A stretch of DNA of 64,000 nucleotides from Peromyscus leucopus (Eukaryota; Chordata; Mammalia; Rodentia; Cricetidae), in NCBI RefSeq assembly GCF_004664715.2, contig NC_051083.1, positions 119,400,413 through 119,464,412 of the forward strand. Direction: 5' to 3'. The position numbers were made by a program, and so were the translations under genes. Positions 34,251 to 44,955 of this stretch are shown piece after piece (the first letter of the stretch is position 1; each line of letters starts with the position of its first letter). A model generated the notes under the pieces. That model saw nothing but the letters and a program-made list of their open reading frames with translations, did not search any database and was not told the DNA's origin.

Positions 34251-34728
34251 ATTATTAGTCTTTTATAAAACTAAGCCTTCAGTAGAACACTTCTGTATAG
34301 ACTAATTGGACATGTGCCTATCTGCCCTATTGCAGTAATGATGAATAAATTGAAGGGCCAGAACGATAAAAGGTTTTCTCTGAAATAATAACTCCTGAGT
34401 ACTCTGTCTTCCCTATTAATTATTACAAACTCCTAGAGAAATCTCCTGGCTAGGTAATTCAACATATTACAAATGTTGTAGACCATTCTTTTGAAAATAG
34501 GTTTTGAGTTGTTCTTTTTGGATGGATGCAAGAAAATTTATTAGAATATTTCCCTATACTGTCTTTCATCATTTCTCAACATCTATCACTTAGTGGCTAT
34601 ACAATATTTAATACTTATGGCCTACCAATGAGGGCAACTCTATAGAATTTCAGCAACACTGGCCAAATTGCACACTGTTGACCTGACTGCAGTGTTTCTT
34701 TTCTTTTCTTTTTTTGCCTTGTTTGTAG

Positions 34729-34892
34729 TTGTGCCTGTTGGGTCATTATAAAAGCCAACTCCTCTTTGGAATCAGTGGAACTGATCAGCAGGATCCGAAC
34801 AAAGATACACGGGAACCTCACCCATGCAAACTTCACACAAGATCAATTGACTCTACTGGTAAAGTCTGACCATGTTGTAGTGGAAAAGCTAG
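34729..34892 (+). CDS. Adgrg4: ADGRG4 exon: module before HormR
   Basis: 164 nt, phase 2 in, phase 1 out; acceptor 'ttgtttgtag', donor 'aagctag|gtaatg'. It reads C-A-C-W, then VIIKANSSLESVELISRIRT, KIHGNLTHANFTQDQLTLL and VKSDHVVVEKL. Three N-x-S/T sequons (NSS, NLT, NFT) are present. In this subfamily the segment links the SEA-like region to the HormR domain. The paired Cys (C-x-C) at the start are the first cysteines after the nearly Cys-free stalk and probably form a disulfide. The open frame from 34766 belongs to this exon but its ATG is internal. Confidence 0.95.
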
Positions 34893-35014
34893 GTAATGCT
34901 TTTGGCAGGGTACTTCAGTATGAGTGCACTTTTCTTATTATAAAACTCATAGTGAATATACTGTAAAGGTGCTTAAATTCAAAGGGAAGGAAAGATTTAT
35001 TATTTATTTATTTT

Positions 35015-35163
35015 TAGACAAGGTTTCTGTTTGTATCCCAGGGTGGTTGGGAACTCATTATATAACCCAAGTAGTTCTTTAACTCATTGAAACCCTCCTA
35101 CCTCAGGCTCTGTATCCTAAGTGTTGGATGCTGGGCTTATAGGTATGAGTCACTGTGCCCAGC
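35015..35163 (-). mobile_element. Old B1-like SINE
   Basis: Antisense and diverged: 'agacaaggtttctgtttgta', 'cctacctcaggctctgtatc' and 'ggtatgagtcactgtgccca'. Confidence 0.7.
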
Positions 35164-35995
35164 TGAGAAGTCATCTTTCCACGTAAACTTATGCCCACAT
35201 GTGCTGATGACTCTTCTACCTTTAAGAGCTTATAAATGAATAACAGAGACTTTACAAGGGACTATTGGTCAGCTGTGAATATCAACAGTGGCTGGTCTAG
35301 GAGTAGTGTGAGAGGATTGCCTCTCTAGTATGAAAACTTGGAGACATGGGGGGGGCTTTGTCATTACACACAATACATGCCCTATAGGTAACTGCTAATT
35401 TATTGACTGATTCAGCCAACCTATTCATCTTAGGAAATGATCTGGGAACTGTCCCAGATTTCCCTCATGGACGTTTTCTTTTCTAATTAGGAAAGCTTCA
35501 GTGGTAAAAGAGAAAGACTACCAGGCCAGTGCACCTCCTCCTTCCCATTGCTGCCAGCTTTGTCCCTTTCCCCAGTAGACTGCTGTAAAAACTTTGAGTT
35601 AACACACATGCATTAGCAAGCTAATTAAAGAGCAGAGATTGTGCTTGCACAAGGTTAGAGTGGCATGGAGGCAGAGAAGAGTGGAGGCCACAGTCAGAGC
35701 CCACCATGTAAATAACACTAATCAGTGTGTCCTGGAAGTGAGAAGGAGGTGAGTTTCTTGCTTGCTCATAGAGAAGACTAGACAGATCTGGCTGGCTCAC
35801 TTTTTCGGTCACTGTCACTATCTAAGGGAAATGTCAAGAGTCAGGATCATAGATGCAGTAAGCACTCTGTAAGGACTGGGGACTTTCACATAGACTTAGC
35901 TTAGACCACATCTCTCTTAATGTGACAAGGCCTGGTAGCAAAAGTGTGGCTCAGCAGCCTTCTATGGGGGAGTTTCAGTCTTATCCTTCAGCACT

Positions 35996-36066
35996 GTCAG
36001 CAGAGACATCGTGGCCCTGGGTATATTGGTCATCAGCAGAGGCATCATGGTCCTGGGTGTATTGGT
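35996..36066. repeat. Two-copy 33/36-bp imperfect tandem repeat
   Basis: 'gtcagcagagacatcgtggc...gggtatattg' is followed directly by 'gtcatcagcagaggcatcat...gggtgtattg'. On the minus strand it lies in a 64-codon open frame (35962-36156) where it gives two related 12-residue units, (M)TN-x-PR-x-(M)M(S/P)LL. Nothing ties this frame to a known protein. Confidence 0.7.
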
Positions 36067-36611
36067 CATGGCAGGCATACTGATTTTATTGACACCAAAT
36101 CCACCTGAGGCCACTAAGAAGGAGATGACTACCATGGGGAATAGATGTCTGTCCACAGTCTCCTAGGTTACATAGCAAAATGATAACAACAGTGCATACT
36201 TCGGAAGAAAGGCAATCAGCAGACAGGCACTCCAGATGTGTTATTTTAGTATCCATTCTGTGGTTTGATTTTCCCCCAATGTATATCTAGCACTTTAAAA
36301 ATCACTTTCCAAATTTCATTATATACATCAAAGAATTTTTAAAACTGGGAAAAAGCAACCCCACCCTCATCAATGGGTAGTTCTAATGAAAAGGACTAAT
36401 CTTGAGGTTATACTGAAAGGCTTATTTAAACAAAAGTTGAATTTCAAACTGGTTTCCATGAAGCTTAGTTTAAATGTCCTGGTTGAAATGGTTCCCTCTT
36501 GTATATGCTGATGGTCGTATGCAGGGTAATAAGGATGGGTCATAATGGATGTTCATGATACTTTTAAGTGCCTTTTGCCCTTGAAAATGTTGCATACATT
36601 TTTCTCTATAG

Positions 36612-36744
36612 AGCCAGGAAAATGTGAAGCAGATGAAACACCCTCAAAATACAAAGGGACATATAAGTGGCCATTAACTGACCCTACTGAGACAGCCCAA
36701 GTAAGGTGCATTAAAAATGAGAATAGGAACGTCACAAGAATCTG
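36612..36744 (+). CDS. Adgrg4: ADGRG4 exon: HormR domain, first half
   Basis: 133 nt, phase 1 in, phase 2 out; acceptor 'tttttctctatag', donor 'atctg|gtatgt'. It reads E-P-G-K-C, then EADETPSKYKGTYKWPLTDP, TETAQVRCIKNENRNVTRI and two bases (TG) completed by T of the next exon as Cys. The order Cys, aromatic-rich Y-K-G-T-Y-K-W-P, Cys, N-glycosylation sequon, Cys is the first half of the hormone-receptor motif that precedes GAIN in many adhesion GPCRs. The ATGs upstream at 36545 and after are intronic. Confidence 0.96.
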
Positions 36745-37842
36745 GTATGTATCTGTGAGGTTCCAAATGTTAGTTTATATGCACCGAGGTCTGCTCCATT
36801 TGGGGGGTGTTTCTATGTCATTCTTTTTAGACCCTCTCCTTCACTCCAACTGCCAATACTTTCTCTTTCTTTCACCCTTTAGAGTTAAACATGCACATAT
36901 GATATAGTACAAATTTCAAGAGGACAAAAGAAAAACCTCACCCACAACCACACCACCTCAACATAGCTGTTATTAGGTTGGCATGTATTTGTTTTGTCTC
37001 CCCCCAAGCCTCAATCTTGCCCTTCTCTGTATGTCTTTAAGTTTTCTGTAGTGGTAACCATGGTTTACATACCAATAATGTAATTTACCCTTTCATTCAA
37101 TAGTTTATCAAACACTTCCATGCTTTGCATTCATCTTTTTAATGATCAATTCGAAGCCAGCCTCAGCTGCTATCTCGCTGATGGGCCATCATAATTTACT
37201 CCATCACTCTTCTATTCTTCAGTTTATCATTTTCCCTTTTAAAATCATCAGGCTTCTTTTCTTACTCTCCGCTGTTAATGGTGTATGCCAAATAACTTAA
37301 ATGGGCAGAACAGAGGGGCAGCAGGTTTCAACAGAGGCTTAAAAGCACTGGCGGAAAGTCACATCTCTGACTGTATCATACCCACCCCTGCTCTCATCTA
37401 ATGAGTCAACAAAGCAAGCAACTTTGGCAGCCACAGCCAGAGCTCACATAGAGCCTCTCCTTTGCAGCACACTCCTTGGTACAAACCCTTTACTAGCTCT
37501 TGCCTACAATTAGAGCTGTCTCCATGCTTTCTCACAGTCCACTACTCCCCGAGCCCATTCACTATGCTGCCAGCATGATTTTCCGAAGTCTGCCTGCTAC
37601 CGTGGCAGACTTTTGTTAAAGAACGGAGTCCAAACCTCTAGCACAGTCATCAAGACAGCAGGTTGCCTTTCCTGTCATTGCTTGGCTCCATCCCTTCACC
37701 ATGCACTCTAGCCGAAGAGATAATTTGTTATTGTAGACATGACGGCCACTTCTTTGTGTCTCTTTCTCTGGCTGGTGGCAGCAGGGAGGTATATGGCCTT
37801 TCTGTGCCAGGCTTAGCTCACTTTAAATGCTGAAAAGTCCCC

Positions 37843-38030
37843 TTAACCAGACATGAGTGTTTTGTACCTGTAGTCACATAACTCCAAGAGCCAAGACAGG
37901 AGAATTGCTGTGAGTCTGAGATTAGCTAGCACTCCTTAGAAGTTCCAGAACAGCCTGTTTTACAGAGTAAGACCCTGTTTTAAAACAAAAACAAACAACA
38001 AACAACCCCCCAACAAACAACCCCACCAAA
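37843..38030 (+). mobile_element. Old B1-like SINE
   Basis: 'accagacatgagtgttttgt', 'agccaagacaggagaattgc' and 'acagagtaagaccctgtttt' with a (caaa)n-rich tail. Highly diverged; the middle does not align cleanly to B1. Confidence 0.55.
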
Positions 38031-38079
38031 ACCAAAACTCACCACTGTCACCACAACAAACACATACAAAGAAAGGAAG

Positions 38080-38122
38080 AAAGAACGGAAGGAAGGAAGG
38101 AAGGAAGGAAGGAAGGAAGGAA
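38080..38122. repeat. (GGAA)n microsatellite
   Basis: About ten ggaa units. Confidence 0.92.
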
Positions 38123-38679
38123 GAAGTTCTTCTGTGTGGTGTTTTGATAGATTCAATTTCGTTTATGCAACCCTTTCTTATGCTTTGCACAAGTCAGAGT
38201 GTAAGATCACTCAATTCCAAGCTCCTAGTGAGGTCCAAGACCCTGCCCTGTTTGTCTATGCCTCCTCCTCCTATCCCTAGAGTCTGTGTGTGCTCAGTGA
38301 GTGCACTTGCTGACTTGAACTGGTCTGAAGTAGACGAGGCACCGATAGTGAGGGACAGTGAACTACAGAGGGTCTTTAACCATTTGGAGACATGTACTCT
38401 GTGGAGACAAGACTGTATTCCAACAGGAATTTCTCTTTAAGAGAGGCAAGAGAGGCAAATGAAGGGAAGGAGTCATATCTAGAGGAGCAAAGCCTCTTCA
38501 CTGATTCTTGGTGAGCCGAATCCTGCCCTGCCCCATTCCTAGCTACTGGGCTTCCATCTGTGTTATTTAAACTCAAAAGATGGGAATGGACACAGGAAGA
38601 CATGCCCTAGCTATGGAGAAGTCCTCCTCCATTTGCTTTTATTTAATCAATTAATTAGTTAATGGTAATTATTACTCAT

Positions 38680-38790
38680 TTTGAGACAAGTTCTTACCCT
38701 GTATCCTAGTCTGGTCTGGAACTCATGGTGACCCTAATGCCTCAGCATCTCAAGTGCTGGCATTATAGACATGAGCCACTGTATCTTTTA
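38680..38790 (-). mobile_element. Old B1-like SINE
   Basis: 'tttgagacaagttcttaccc', 'agtctggtctggaactcatg' and 'gacatgagccactgta' in antisense. Diverged. Confidence 0.7.
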
Positions 38791-38865
38791 AGACTTATCT
38801 ATTTCTTCAGTGAGAAAGCTGGATCACGCCTCTTGTTCCTTTATTCCATTTTTTTTTTTTTGCAG

Positions 38866-38984
38866 TTCTATCAGCATCCAAACTGGCAAGTGTCAATGGG
38901 AAAAACCAAGCTTTAAACAATGCAAGCTGCTTCAAGGACTCCCTGATAAGATTGTGGATCTTGCCAATATCACTATAAGCGATG
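38866..38984 (+). CDS. Adgrg4: ADGRG4 exon: HormR second half and start of GAIN
   Basis: 119 nt, phase 2 in, phase 1 out; acceptor T13-gcag, donor 'gcgatg|gtaaga'. It reads (C)SISIQTGKCQWEKPSFKQC, which closes the HormR motif (G-x-x-x-W-x-x-P-x-x-x-x-C), then KLLQGLPDKIVDLANITISD. LPD-x-I-x-DL-x-N-(I/V)T-(I/V)S is the opening of the GAIN domain in the ADGRG subfamily. The Cys at 38891-38893 between G and W is additional to the usual HormR set. The open frame from 38810 includes this exon but starts in the intron. Confidence 0.96.
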
Positions 38985-39235
38985 GTAAGACAATTTTACG
39001 CACATCAGAGAAATAATGGGACCTCCCTTAGTTTGTCCACTTGACCTGAGATAAGAGGGAGTATAGTCAGAACTCACTCTATGAAAATTTACCTTCAGAA
39101 GCCCCGTTTCAGAAGCCATGTGCTTGTTGGTGGAGGTGGCCATAGGTCAGGAATTAGGACTATCAGACTTTCTGTTTTGTAGATTTTTGTTTTATATTTT
39201 TAGTATTATTTTCCCTATTTAAAAACTTTTAAGAG

Positions 39236-39360
39236 GCTGGCCTAGTGGCACATTTCTATAATTCTAGCACTTGGGAGGCTGAGGAAGGAGGATCTTGGGT
39301 TCAAGGCCAGCTTTGGCCACATGGTGATAGAACCTGTTTCAAAAGCAAAATAAAACAGCA
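39236..39360 (+). mobile_element. Old B1-like SINE
   Basis: 'ggctggcctagtggcacatt', 'tagcacttgggaggctgagg' and 'agaacctgtttcaaaagcaa'. Diverged. Confidence 0.72.
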
Positions 39361-39364
39361 AATA

Positions 39365-39430
39365 CACCCCCACACTCCCACCCCCATACCCCCACACCCC
39401 CATACATCCCCCCACACCCCCACAACTCCC
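39365..39430. repeat. (CCCCACA)-like simple repeat
   Basis: C/A-rich irregular repeat of ccccaca, cccccata and similar units after the B1 tail. Confidence 0.85.
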
Positions 39431-39949
39431 AATTCAGTGATTTATAAAGAAAAAGACTGCTCTAATGGATATTACAAATGTCACAACATTTCGTAAATAG
39501 AACATTTGGTTTTATAAACAAATTGGGCAGTGTAAATCAGTGCTAAGCATAAATTTTCTGGAAAGCAGGATTGCTTGGGTCAATCATATAATATGAAAAC
39601 GCTCTTTGTAATAGTTTTATCAATTTATAATCCAGTTCACAGGCTACAGAAGTGCCTGGTTCAGAACACCTTCATTAATACAATGTGTTATCAAGCTGAT
39701 TTGATTAGCAAAATCTGATATCTCAAAGTAGTGCTAAAACTTTTTAGTGGTGATATGCACAGGTTCCCCGAATTTAGCAAATACAATCTAGTGGGTCATT
39801 TTATTCAGTGAGGTTTTCCTCAGTAACTCGGTTGTGCAACCATCATTGTGAATTCTATAGAGGAGATTCACTACAAAGGACCTTTTCTTTATATAAATCA
39901 CTGTACTTGTTAGCATAATCTCTATTTCTCTCTTCCCACAGTTCCTGGA

Positions 39950-40480
39950 AACCATCGATCCACTTCCTACCTGTGTGAATTTTACTTATTATAGGTATCT
40001 CAAAATGTGAAGTTTCTTCATGTTGCAGCATGGGCCATCACCCCACTTTTAATAGTTGAATGATACTATATTAAATTGACCTATCACATTTTATTAGTCA
40101 CTCATCAATTGATGGGCATTTGGTTGTTGGCATGTTGGGATATTATTTATAGACAGATTGTGAATGTTTGGAGTACAAATGACTAGTAGACATGTTTTCT
40201 TCTCTTAGGACATACTAAAGAGTACAATTGTGACGTCATCTGGTAGCTCTATACTTAGCCTTTGAAGGAACTGCAAACCTGTTTTCCACAGCTGCTGAGC
40301 CATTTTGCATCCCCGCTGACACCATTCGAAGGTTCCAATTTCCTCATGTTGTTATGAACACAGGCCCATCTTTTAGTTACACCTGGTGCCACTGCCTCCC
40401 CTCCCCATCATGCATACGTTTACTCTGGATTTTTAGCAATTTGTGTCTTTTTCTTGTTGTCCTGCTCAGTCTAGAGAAGA
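39950..40480 (-). mobile_element. Ancient L1 ORF2 remnant
   Basis: Antisense reading of phrases typical of the L1 ORF2 C-terminus: 'tagttgaatgatactatatt', 'tcatcaattgatgggcattt' and 'gccattttgcatccccgctg'. Highly diverged. An old B1-like element follows at about 40537-40660. Confidence 0.65.
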
Positions 40481-40536
40481 GGATTTGGATTTTTCATAAA
40501 ATCTATTTAGAGGAGAAGCAGGTTAATAACAATAGC

Positions 40537-40660
40537 TAGTCTTTTGAGATAGAGTCATGCTAGGTATAACCTATAGCTCAAAATGGCCTTGAACTTTCGA
40601 TACTCTTGCCTCAGCCTCCTAAGTGTGGGGGTTCCAGGCATACACCGCTATGCCCAACAA
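40537..40660 (-). mobile_element. Old B1-like SINE
   Basis: 'ttttgagatagagtcatgct', 'aatggccttgaactttcgat' and 'ttccaggcatacaccgctat' in antisense. Diverged. Confidence 0.7.
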
Positions 40661-40794
40661 CAGCAACAGTGAAGAAAATACAGAGCCCCTCTTTGTGCTT
40701 GCCACACATGCACAGTCCTCCCTCACTGTCACCAGCGGTAGCTTTGTTACAATGGATGTCTCTACCCTGACACTTTATATTGGGGTTCACTCTT

Positions 40795-40954
40795 TTTTGT
40801 TTTCTTTTGTTTTTCGAGACAGGGTTTCTCTGTGTAGCTTTGCGCCTTTCCTGGAACTCACACTGTAGCCCAGGCTGGCCTTGAACTCACAGGGATCCTC
40901 CTGCCTCTGCCTCCTGAGTGCTGGGATTAAAGGTGTGTGCCACCACCGCCCAGC
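40795..40954 (-). mobile_element. Young B1 SINE (cricetid-type) with perfect duplication
   Basis: Antisense B1 with 'tttttcgagacagggtttct', 'gtagctttgcgcctttcctg' and 'ccaccaccgcccagc'. A perfect 15-bp duplication, ttggggttcactctt, lies at 40780-40794 and 40955-40969. Confidence 0.96.
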
Positions 40955-40999
40955 TTGGGGTTCACTCTTGACTTTGCACGCTATATATCATAGTTAGGG

Positions 41000-41378
41000 T
41001 CTCTACTGCTGTGATAAAACACCATGACTCAGAGCAACTTGGGGAGGAAAGTGTTTATTTGAGCTTATAACTCTCAGGACATACTCCATCATTGAGAGAA
41101 GTCAGGGCAGGAATTCAACACAGGAACCTGGAGGCTGGAACTGGAGCAGAGGCCATGGGAGAACAATGCCTACAGGCTTGCTTAGTCTGCTTTATTATAC
41201 ACCCAGTACCACTTGCCCAGGGATGGCACTACTCACAGTGAACTGGACCATCCCACGTCAATCACTAAGAAAATGCCTCACAGACTTACCTTCAGGCAAG
41301 TGTGATGGAGGCATTGTCTCAATTGATCCCAAACAACCCTAACTTTTATAAAGTTGACATAAAACTAACCAGGAACTA
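41000..41378. mobile_element. Rodent interspersed repeat, family not named
   Basis: 'agggtctctactgctgtgat', 'aaaacaccatgactcagagc', 'agaagtcagggcaggaattc', 'cccagggatggcactactca' and 'aaagttgacataaaactaac'. The same family recurs, split by L1 insertions, at 54748-56320. It is common in rodent genomes; I do not assign a family name. Confidence 0.75.
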
Positions 41379-41589
41379 ATCAGGAACTAACCAGGACAGT
41401 GTATACTGGTAACTCTAAGTATAAACAGGTATAGCATATATCCACAGAATCACACTCCCTTAAGGCCTCCTTGTAGTACATATATGTATTTCTTTCTCCC
41501 CTCTAGTCTCTGGCGCTCAGTGGTCTTTTTATTATCTCCATGGTTTTGACTTGGCCAGTGTGACTGTTACAGCTTTGGAGGGAAAGGTA

Positions 41590-42335
41590 TCCTGACTTGT
41601 TGGGAAGACAGGCTATACCTGGAGCTGGAGTGAGGAGGGGAATGGTCTCCCCATAGGATGTAGCAATCTTGATCCTGTCCTAGAGAAAGCCTTTACAGCT
41701 GAGCTTTGCTCTGTCCCTGGTTAAGAGGGCTTCCCAGCAGAGCTCTGTTTCTTCTTCTCTCTAGCCAAAGATGTTGCTTCTTCTGCTTCACTCTGCTAAG
41801 CTCTGGTGAAAAGCTGTTACTTTTTTTCTGCTCAGCCCCCCTAAGGGAACATCTCAGCAAAGATTCTTTTGCTCCACACCGGCAAAAGATCTTCACCAAA
41901 ACTCTTTTAAGAAAGAGATTTATTTGGGAAGGAGGAGTTCAGGAGAGCAGCTGCCTCTGCCAGGGTGGGAAAGGATAGCCCACAACTGAATAGGCAGAGG
42001 GGCTTATATAGGGCTTCTTAGGGGCAGAGTTTCTCCAAGGGAGAAGGTTTCCTGCTCAGGGATTGGTTGCTTCAGTTGGTTAGGGGCAGCATTGGCTCTG
42101 GTTTCAGAGCCAAACTGTGTTTCTTTCACTGGCCCTTTTAGCTCTTTGGCTCTAGGTTCAAGGCCAGGGTGTATTTTTTTTCCACTGGCTCCGATTCTAG
42201 GGCCAAAGTGCATTTCTTTGGCTCTGGTTTCAGGATCAGGGTGTGTTTCTTAGGTTCTGGGTTCAGGGCTAAAGTGTTTCTTTCACTGGCTTAGGTTTCA
42301 GGGCCAGGGTGGGTTTTGTTGGCTGGCCCTTTTAC
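41590..42335. repeat. LTR-like/minisatellite-like region, unassigned
   Basis: 42050-42330 consists of irregular units of about 45 bp built on 'tggctctggtttcagagcca' and 'aagtgtgtttctttcactgg', recurring five to six times with drift. The flank 41590-42050 looks like retroviral-type LTR sequence (a 'gcttatatagggcttctta' stretch that could be a TATA region) but I cannot assign a family. Confidence 0.5.
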
Positions 42336-42339
42336 CCTA

Positions 42340-42720
42340 CACCCAGAATGTAACATAGTTGAAGTTGTGCAATGTGTACCCTTTTTAAGTTGACTTCCTG
42401 CCCTTGGCAATTCCATTCCCCTATGTCTTGTTATGATTTGCTAACTCATTTCTTTTTAGTACTGACTAGTATTCCACTGCCTGAATTTATGACAGTTTAT
42501 TTATCTATTCTCCTACTTGAGGACATCTGGTTTGCTTCTAAGTTGTTCTCTTGCCCTACATCCTCTGCATCATTTGCTGCTCTCAGTGTTTTGGATTTAG
42601 GCCATTCTAATAGCTGTACACTATTATCTCATTGCTTCTTTAATTTGGAGCTCCCTAGTGACATATGGATTGAGTATCTTTTCACATGCCTGTCTGTCAT
42701 CTACATAAGACCTTTGGTGA
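42340..42720 (-). mobile_element. Ancient L1 ORF2 remnant
   Basis: 'actagtattccactgcctga', 'gaggacatctggtttgcttc' and 'agctccctagtgacatatgg' fit the old L1 ORF2 C-terminal region in antisense. The 120-codon frame on the + strand (42372-42734) is a shadow. Confidence 0.6.
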
Positions 42721-42723
42721 AAC

Positions 42724-42965
42724 ATGTGCTATAGACTGACTGTTTCTGCTACCACTCCAAACCCAGCCAAATGTGTACGTTGACATCCTAATCCCAGATG
42801 AAGGGCATTTGAAATGTCATGAGTGCTGGTCTTTTATGAATAGGATTTGTGTTCCTCCAAAAGAGGCCTCAGAAGCCTTGTTTTTCTCTTCCACCATGTA
42901 AGGTTACAGTGAGAAACGAGCTTCTTTGAACCAGGAAGTGGGGCCTGAAAATACAGGAAATCTCT
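42724..42965 (+). mobile_element. MaLR-type LTR fragment
   Basis: 'ttgacatcctaatcccagat', 'gaataggatttgtgttcctc', 'cttccaccatgtaaggttac' and 'ttgaaccaggaagtggggcc' follow the MST/MLT1 LTR in sense orientation. Partial and old. Confidence 0.65.
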
Positions 42966-44180
42966 TTTCCACGTAGAATTTCAATTTCTGCATAACTTTG
43001 TAGATGTGGCTGGCTGTACTGGCAGATTGGATCTCTGCCTTAATGAGTGGCCATTGATTGAGGCATAAGCACAACAGCACCTTCCAGAAGGACCAAAGGA
43101 TTGGCCAGAAGAAGAGAACTTCTTTGGCTGTCTTCCTTGTGGAATATTCATATTTGAGATCCTTGGCAAAGAACATGTGGCAGAGTTAGGAAAGTCAGCT
43201 AAACTCTAATGTCCTAGATAGGAAATTATGAATCAGGGCAGGAGGTGGTGCTGCAGGCTGTAGCGAGTGGGTGGAGGGACAGAGGGCCTGTCTCGGGCTG
43301 ACCTTCCTCCTTCTGAGTGACACATTTGCTTTAGACATGCTAATAGAATTTTCTCTCGTGGGAGAAGAAGTCAACAAATAGCCATAGCAAGAACAAAAGT
43401 GCTGCACTGGCTTGAGAGTTTCGGAAAATTAACTGAGAAGTTGCAACAGAGAAAGAGAAGAGTTGGATGGAGCGTGGTTCTAGTGCATACAACTGAAAAG
43501 TAAACCAGAAGCCTGTTAGCTTTGGAGGAATCCTATCCCTTCTTAGTAGGGAACTTAACAATGATGTGTACTGTGTAAAGGAGAGAAATGAACTCATATT
43601 GAAACAAGTTATTTGCGTTCCTTTTTAATTTTAGTGACAAACATTACATGTCTTAGTTGGAGAAAAACTCCATAGTTCTCTCATGTAAATACTTGTTCTT
43701 CTTAACTCCCTTATATCACACCGTTAGAAAAAGGAATTCATCCTCTCAAAGTTCTCGGAGTTCTGTTTGCTTCCCTGGTTTTGTTATTCACATGATACTG
43801 AAGATACACCAGGCCAGGATGAAGTTGGCTGGCATTTTCCGCCATCATGGCAGGCAGGACAGTGAGTGACTGACAGAGACTAGGGACTTCGGGGATGGTG
43901 GTGCATGGAGCTCAGGGATGAATAAATGCCAAGCACGTTATTTATAAAAATATCAAATGTGGGAGGAAAAGGGTCTCAAGAGCAGGCAAAAGGGTCTAAT
44001 GTTTAAGAGGACTGAAGTGTAGGTATTCTTTTTCTTGGTGCATTTTCATTTAGGACGCTTTCTCACAGAACACAGTTATTATGTTTTGAGAAGTCCAGTG
44101 GCATGCTGAGAAATATTTTACCAACCAATTCTATCCCCTAAGGGTAATTAATGATTTGTAGCACTTGCTATTATTTTTCT

Positions 44181-44321
44181 GTTTTGGTTTTTTTGAGACA
44201 GGTTTTCTCTGTAGTCCTCCAAATTGCTCTGTAGACCAGGCTGGCCTCGAATTCATAGAGATCTGCCTGTCTCTGCCTCCTGAATGCTGGGATTAAAGGT
44301 GTGCGCCACCACTGCCTGGCA
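44181..44321 (-). mobile_element. B1 SINE
   Basis: Antisense B1: 'ttttgagacaggttttctct', 'gaccaggctggcctcgaatt' and 'gggattaaaggtgtgcgcca', with a short deletion in the left half. Confidence 0.92.
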
Positions 44322-44599
44322 CTACATTTGATATTTTTATAATGTATTATTATATTATAATGTAATATTCTCATGGCAAATATAAACTCTAGCACAGTCA
44401 GTGAACTGTGAAGTTGGTGAGGGGTGTATTTATGAATGTAAATAGTTTCAAAAGTATCAGTGAAATGTAGCCAAATAATTAGCAGATGGTGGTTTTTTGA
44501 GAATCCTCATTGTTTTTAATATAATTATAAGTTTGTATAATTTAAATTTAATGGTACCTGCATTTAATAACAAGACCACAAAATTTCCCAGAAACTCAC

Positions 44600-44955
44600 A
44601 AATTGGGTTCTTATAAGCTTACACAAGTTGGCTCTACTACATACTGGATTCAACCCACCTCTGAACCCAAGTCACTGGAAGAGGCCATGTGGAGGGAGTT
44701 CCACCCACAGCCCCAGATGATTAGCACATGCTTAGCCTCAACTGCTAGATGTAAGAGGAACTTCCTGGCCAGTCTAGCTTTAGATGGGTCCAGCCCTGGC
44801 TTCAGTCCCACTTCTACTACTTGGCGAGTCCCAAAAGAGAATTCCTCAGTTGAGCCCATTCAACACACAGAACCACAAGTGAAAATGATTAACTGCTATA
44901 TTAAACCACTAAGTAGGGGTGTTTTGTTATGCAGCATTGGCTCAGAGCAATAGCT
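44600..44955 (+). mobile_element. Old MaLR/MER-like repeat
   Basis: The end 'attaaaccactaagtagggg' and 'ttgttatgcagcattggctc' matches the 3' part of several old mammalian LTR-type repeats ('taagccactaagtttggggt'). The open 116-codon frame here has no protein resemblance. Family not assigned. Confidence 0.45.

Larger units (their letters stand above)
33042..34728 (+). other. ADGRG4 intron, 1.7 kb
   Basis: gtagga at 33042 to 'cttgtttgtag' ending 34728. It contains an antisense L1 3' UTR fragment (about 33145-33312) and a MIR fragment (34110-34250). 33320-34100 and 34260-34700 hold nothing I can identify. Confidence 0.75.
34893..36611 (+). other. ADGRG4 intron, 1.7 kb
   Basis: gtaatg at 34893 to 'tttttctctatag' ending 36611. 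It contains an old antisense B1-like element (35015-35163) and a short imperfect tandem duplication (35996-36066). 35170-35990 and 36080-36600 hold nothing I recognise. Confidence 0.75.
36745..38865 (+). other. ADGRG4 intron, 2.1 kb
   Basis: gtatgt at 36745 to a T-rich tract and 'ttttttgcag' ending 38865. It contains an old B1-like element (37843-38030), a (GGAA)n run (38080-38122) and an antisense B1-like element (38680-38790). 36780-37840 and 38130-38670 are without recognised features. Confidence 0.75.

Noticed and set aside
42372..42734. 120-codon + strand frame
   Set aside because: It is the complement of an ancient L1 ORF2 remnant read on the minus strand.
44603..44953. 116-codon + strand frame
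   Set aside because: The stretch resembles an old mammalian LTR-type repeat ('taaaccactaagtaggg'). No splice sites or domain support coding.
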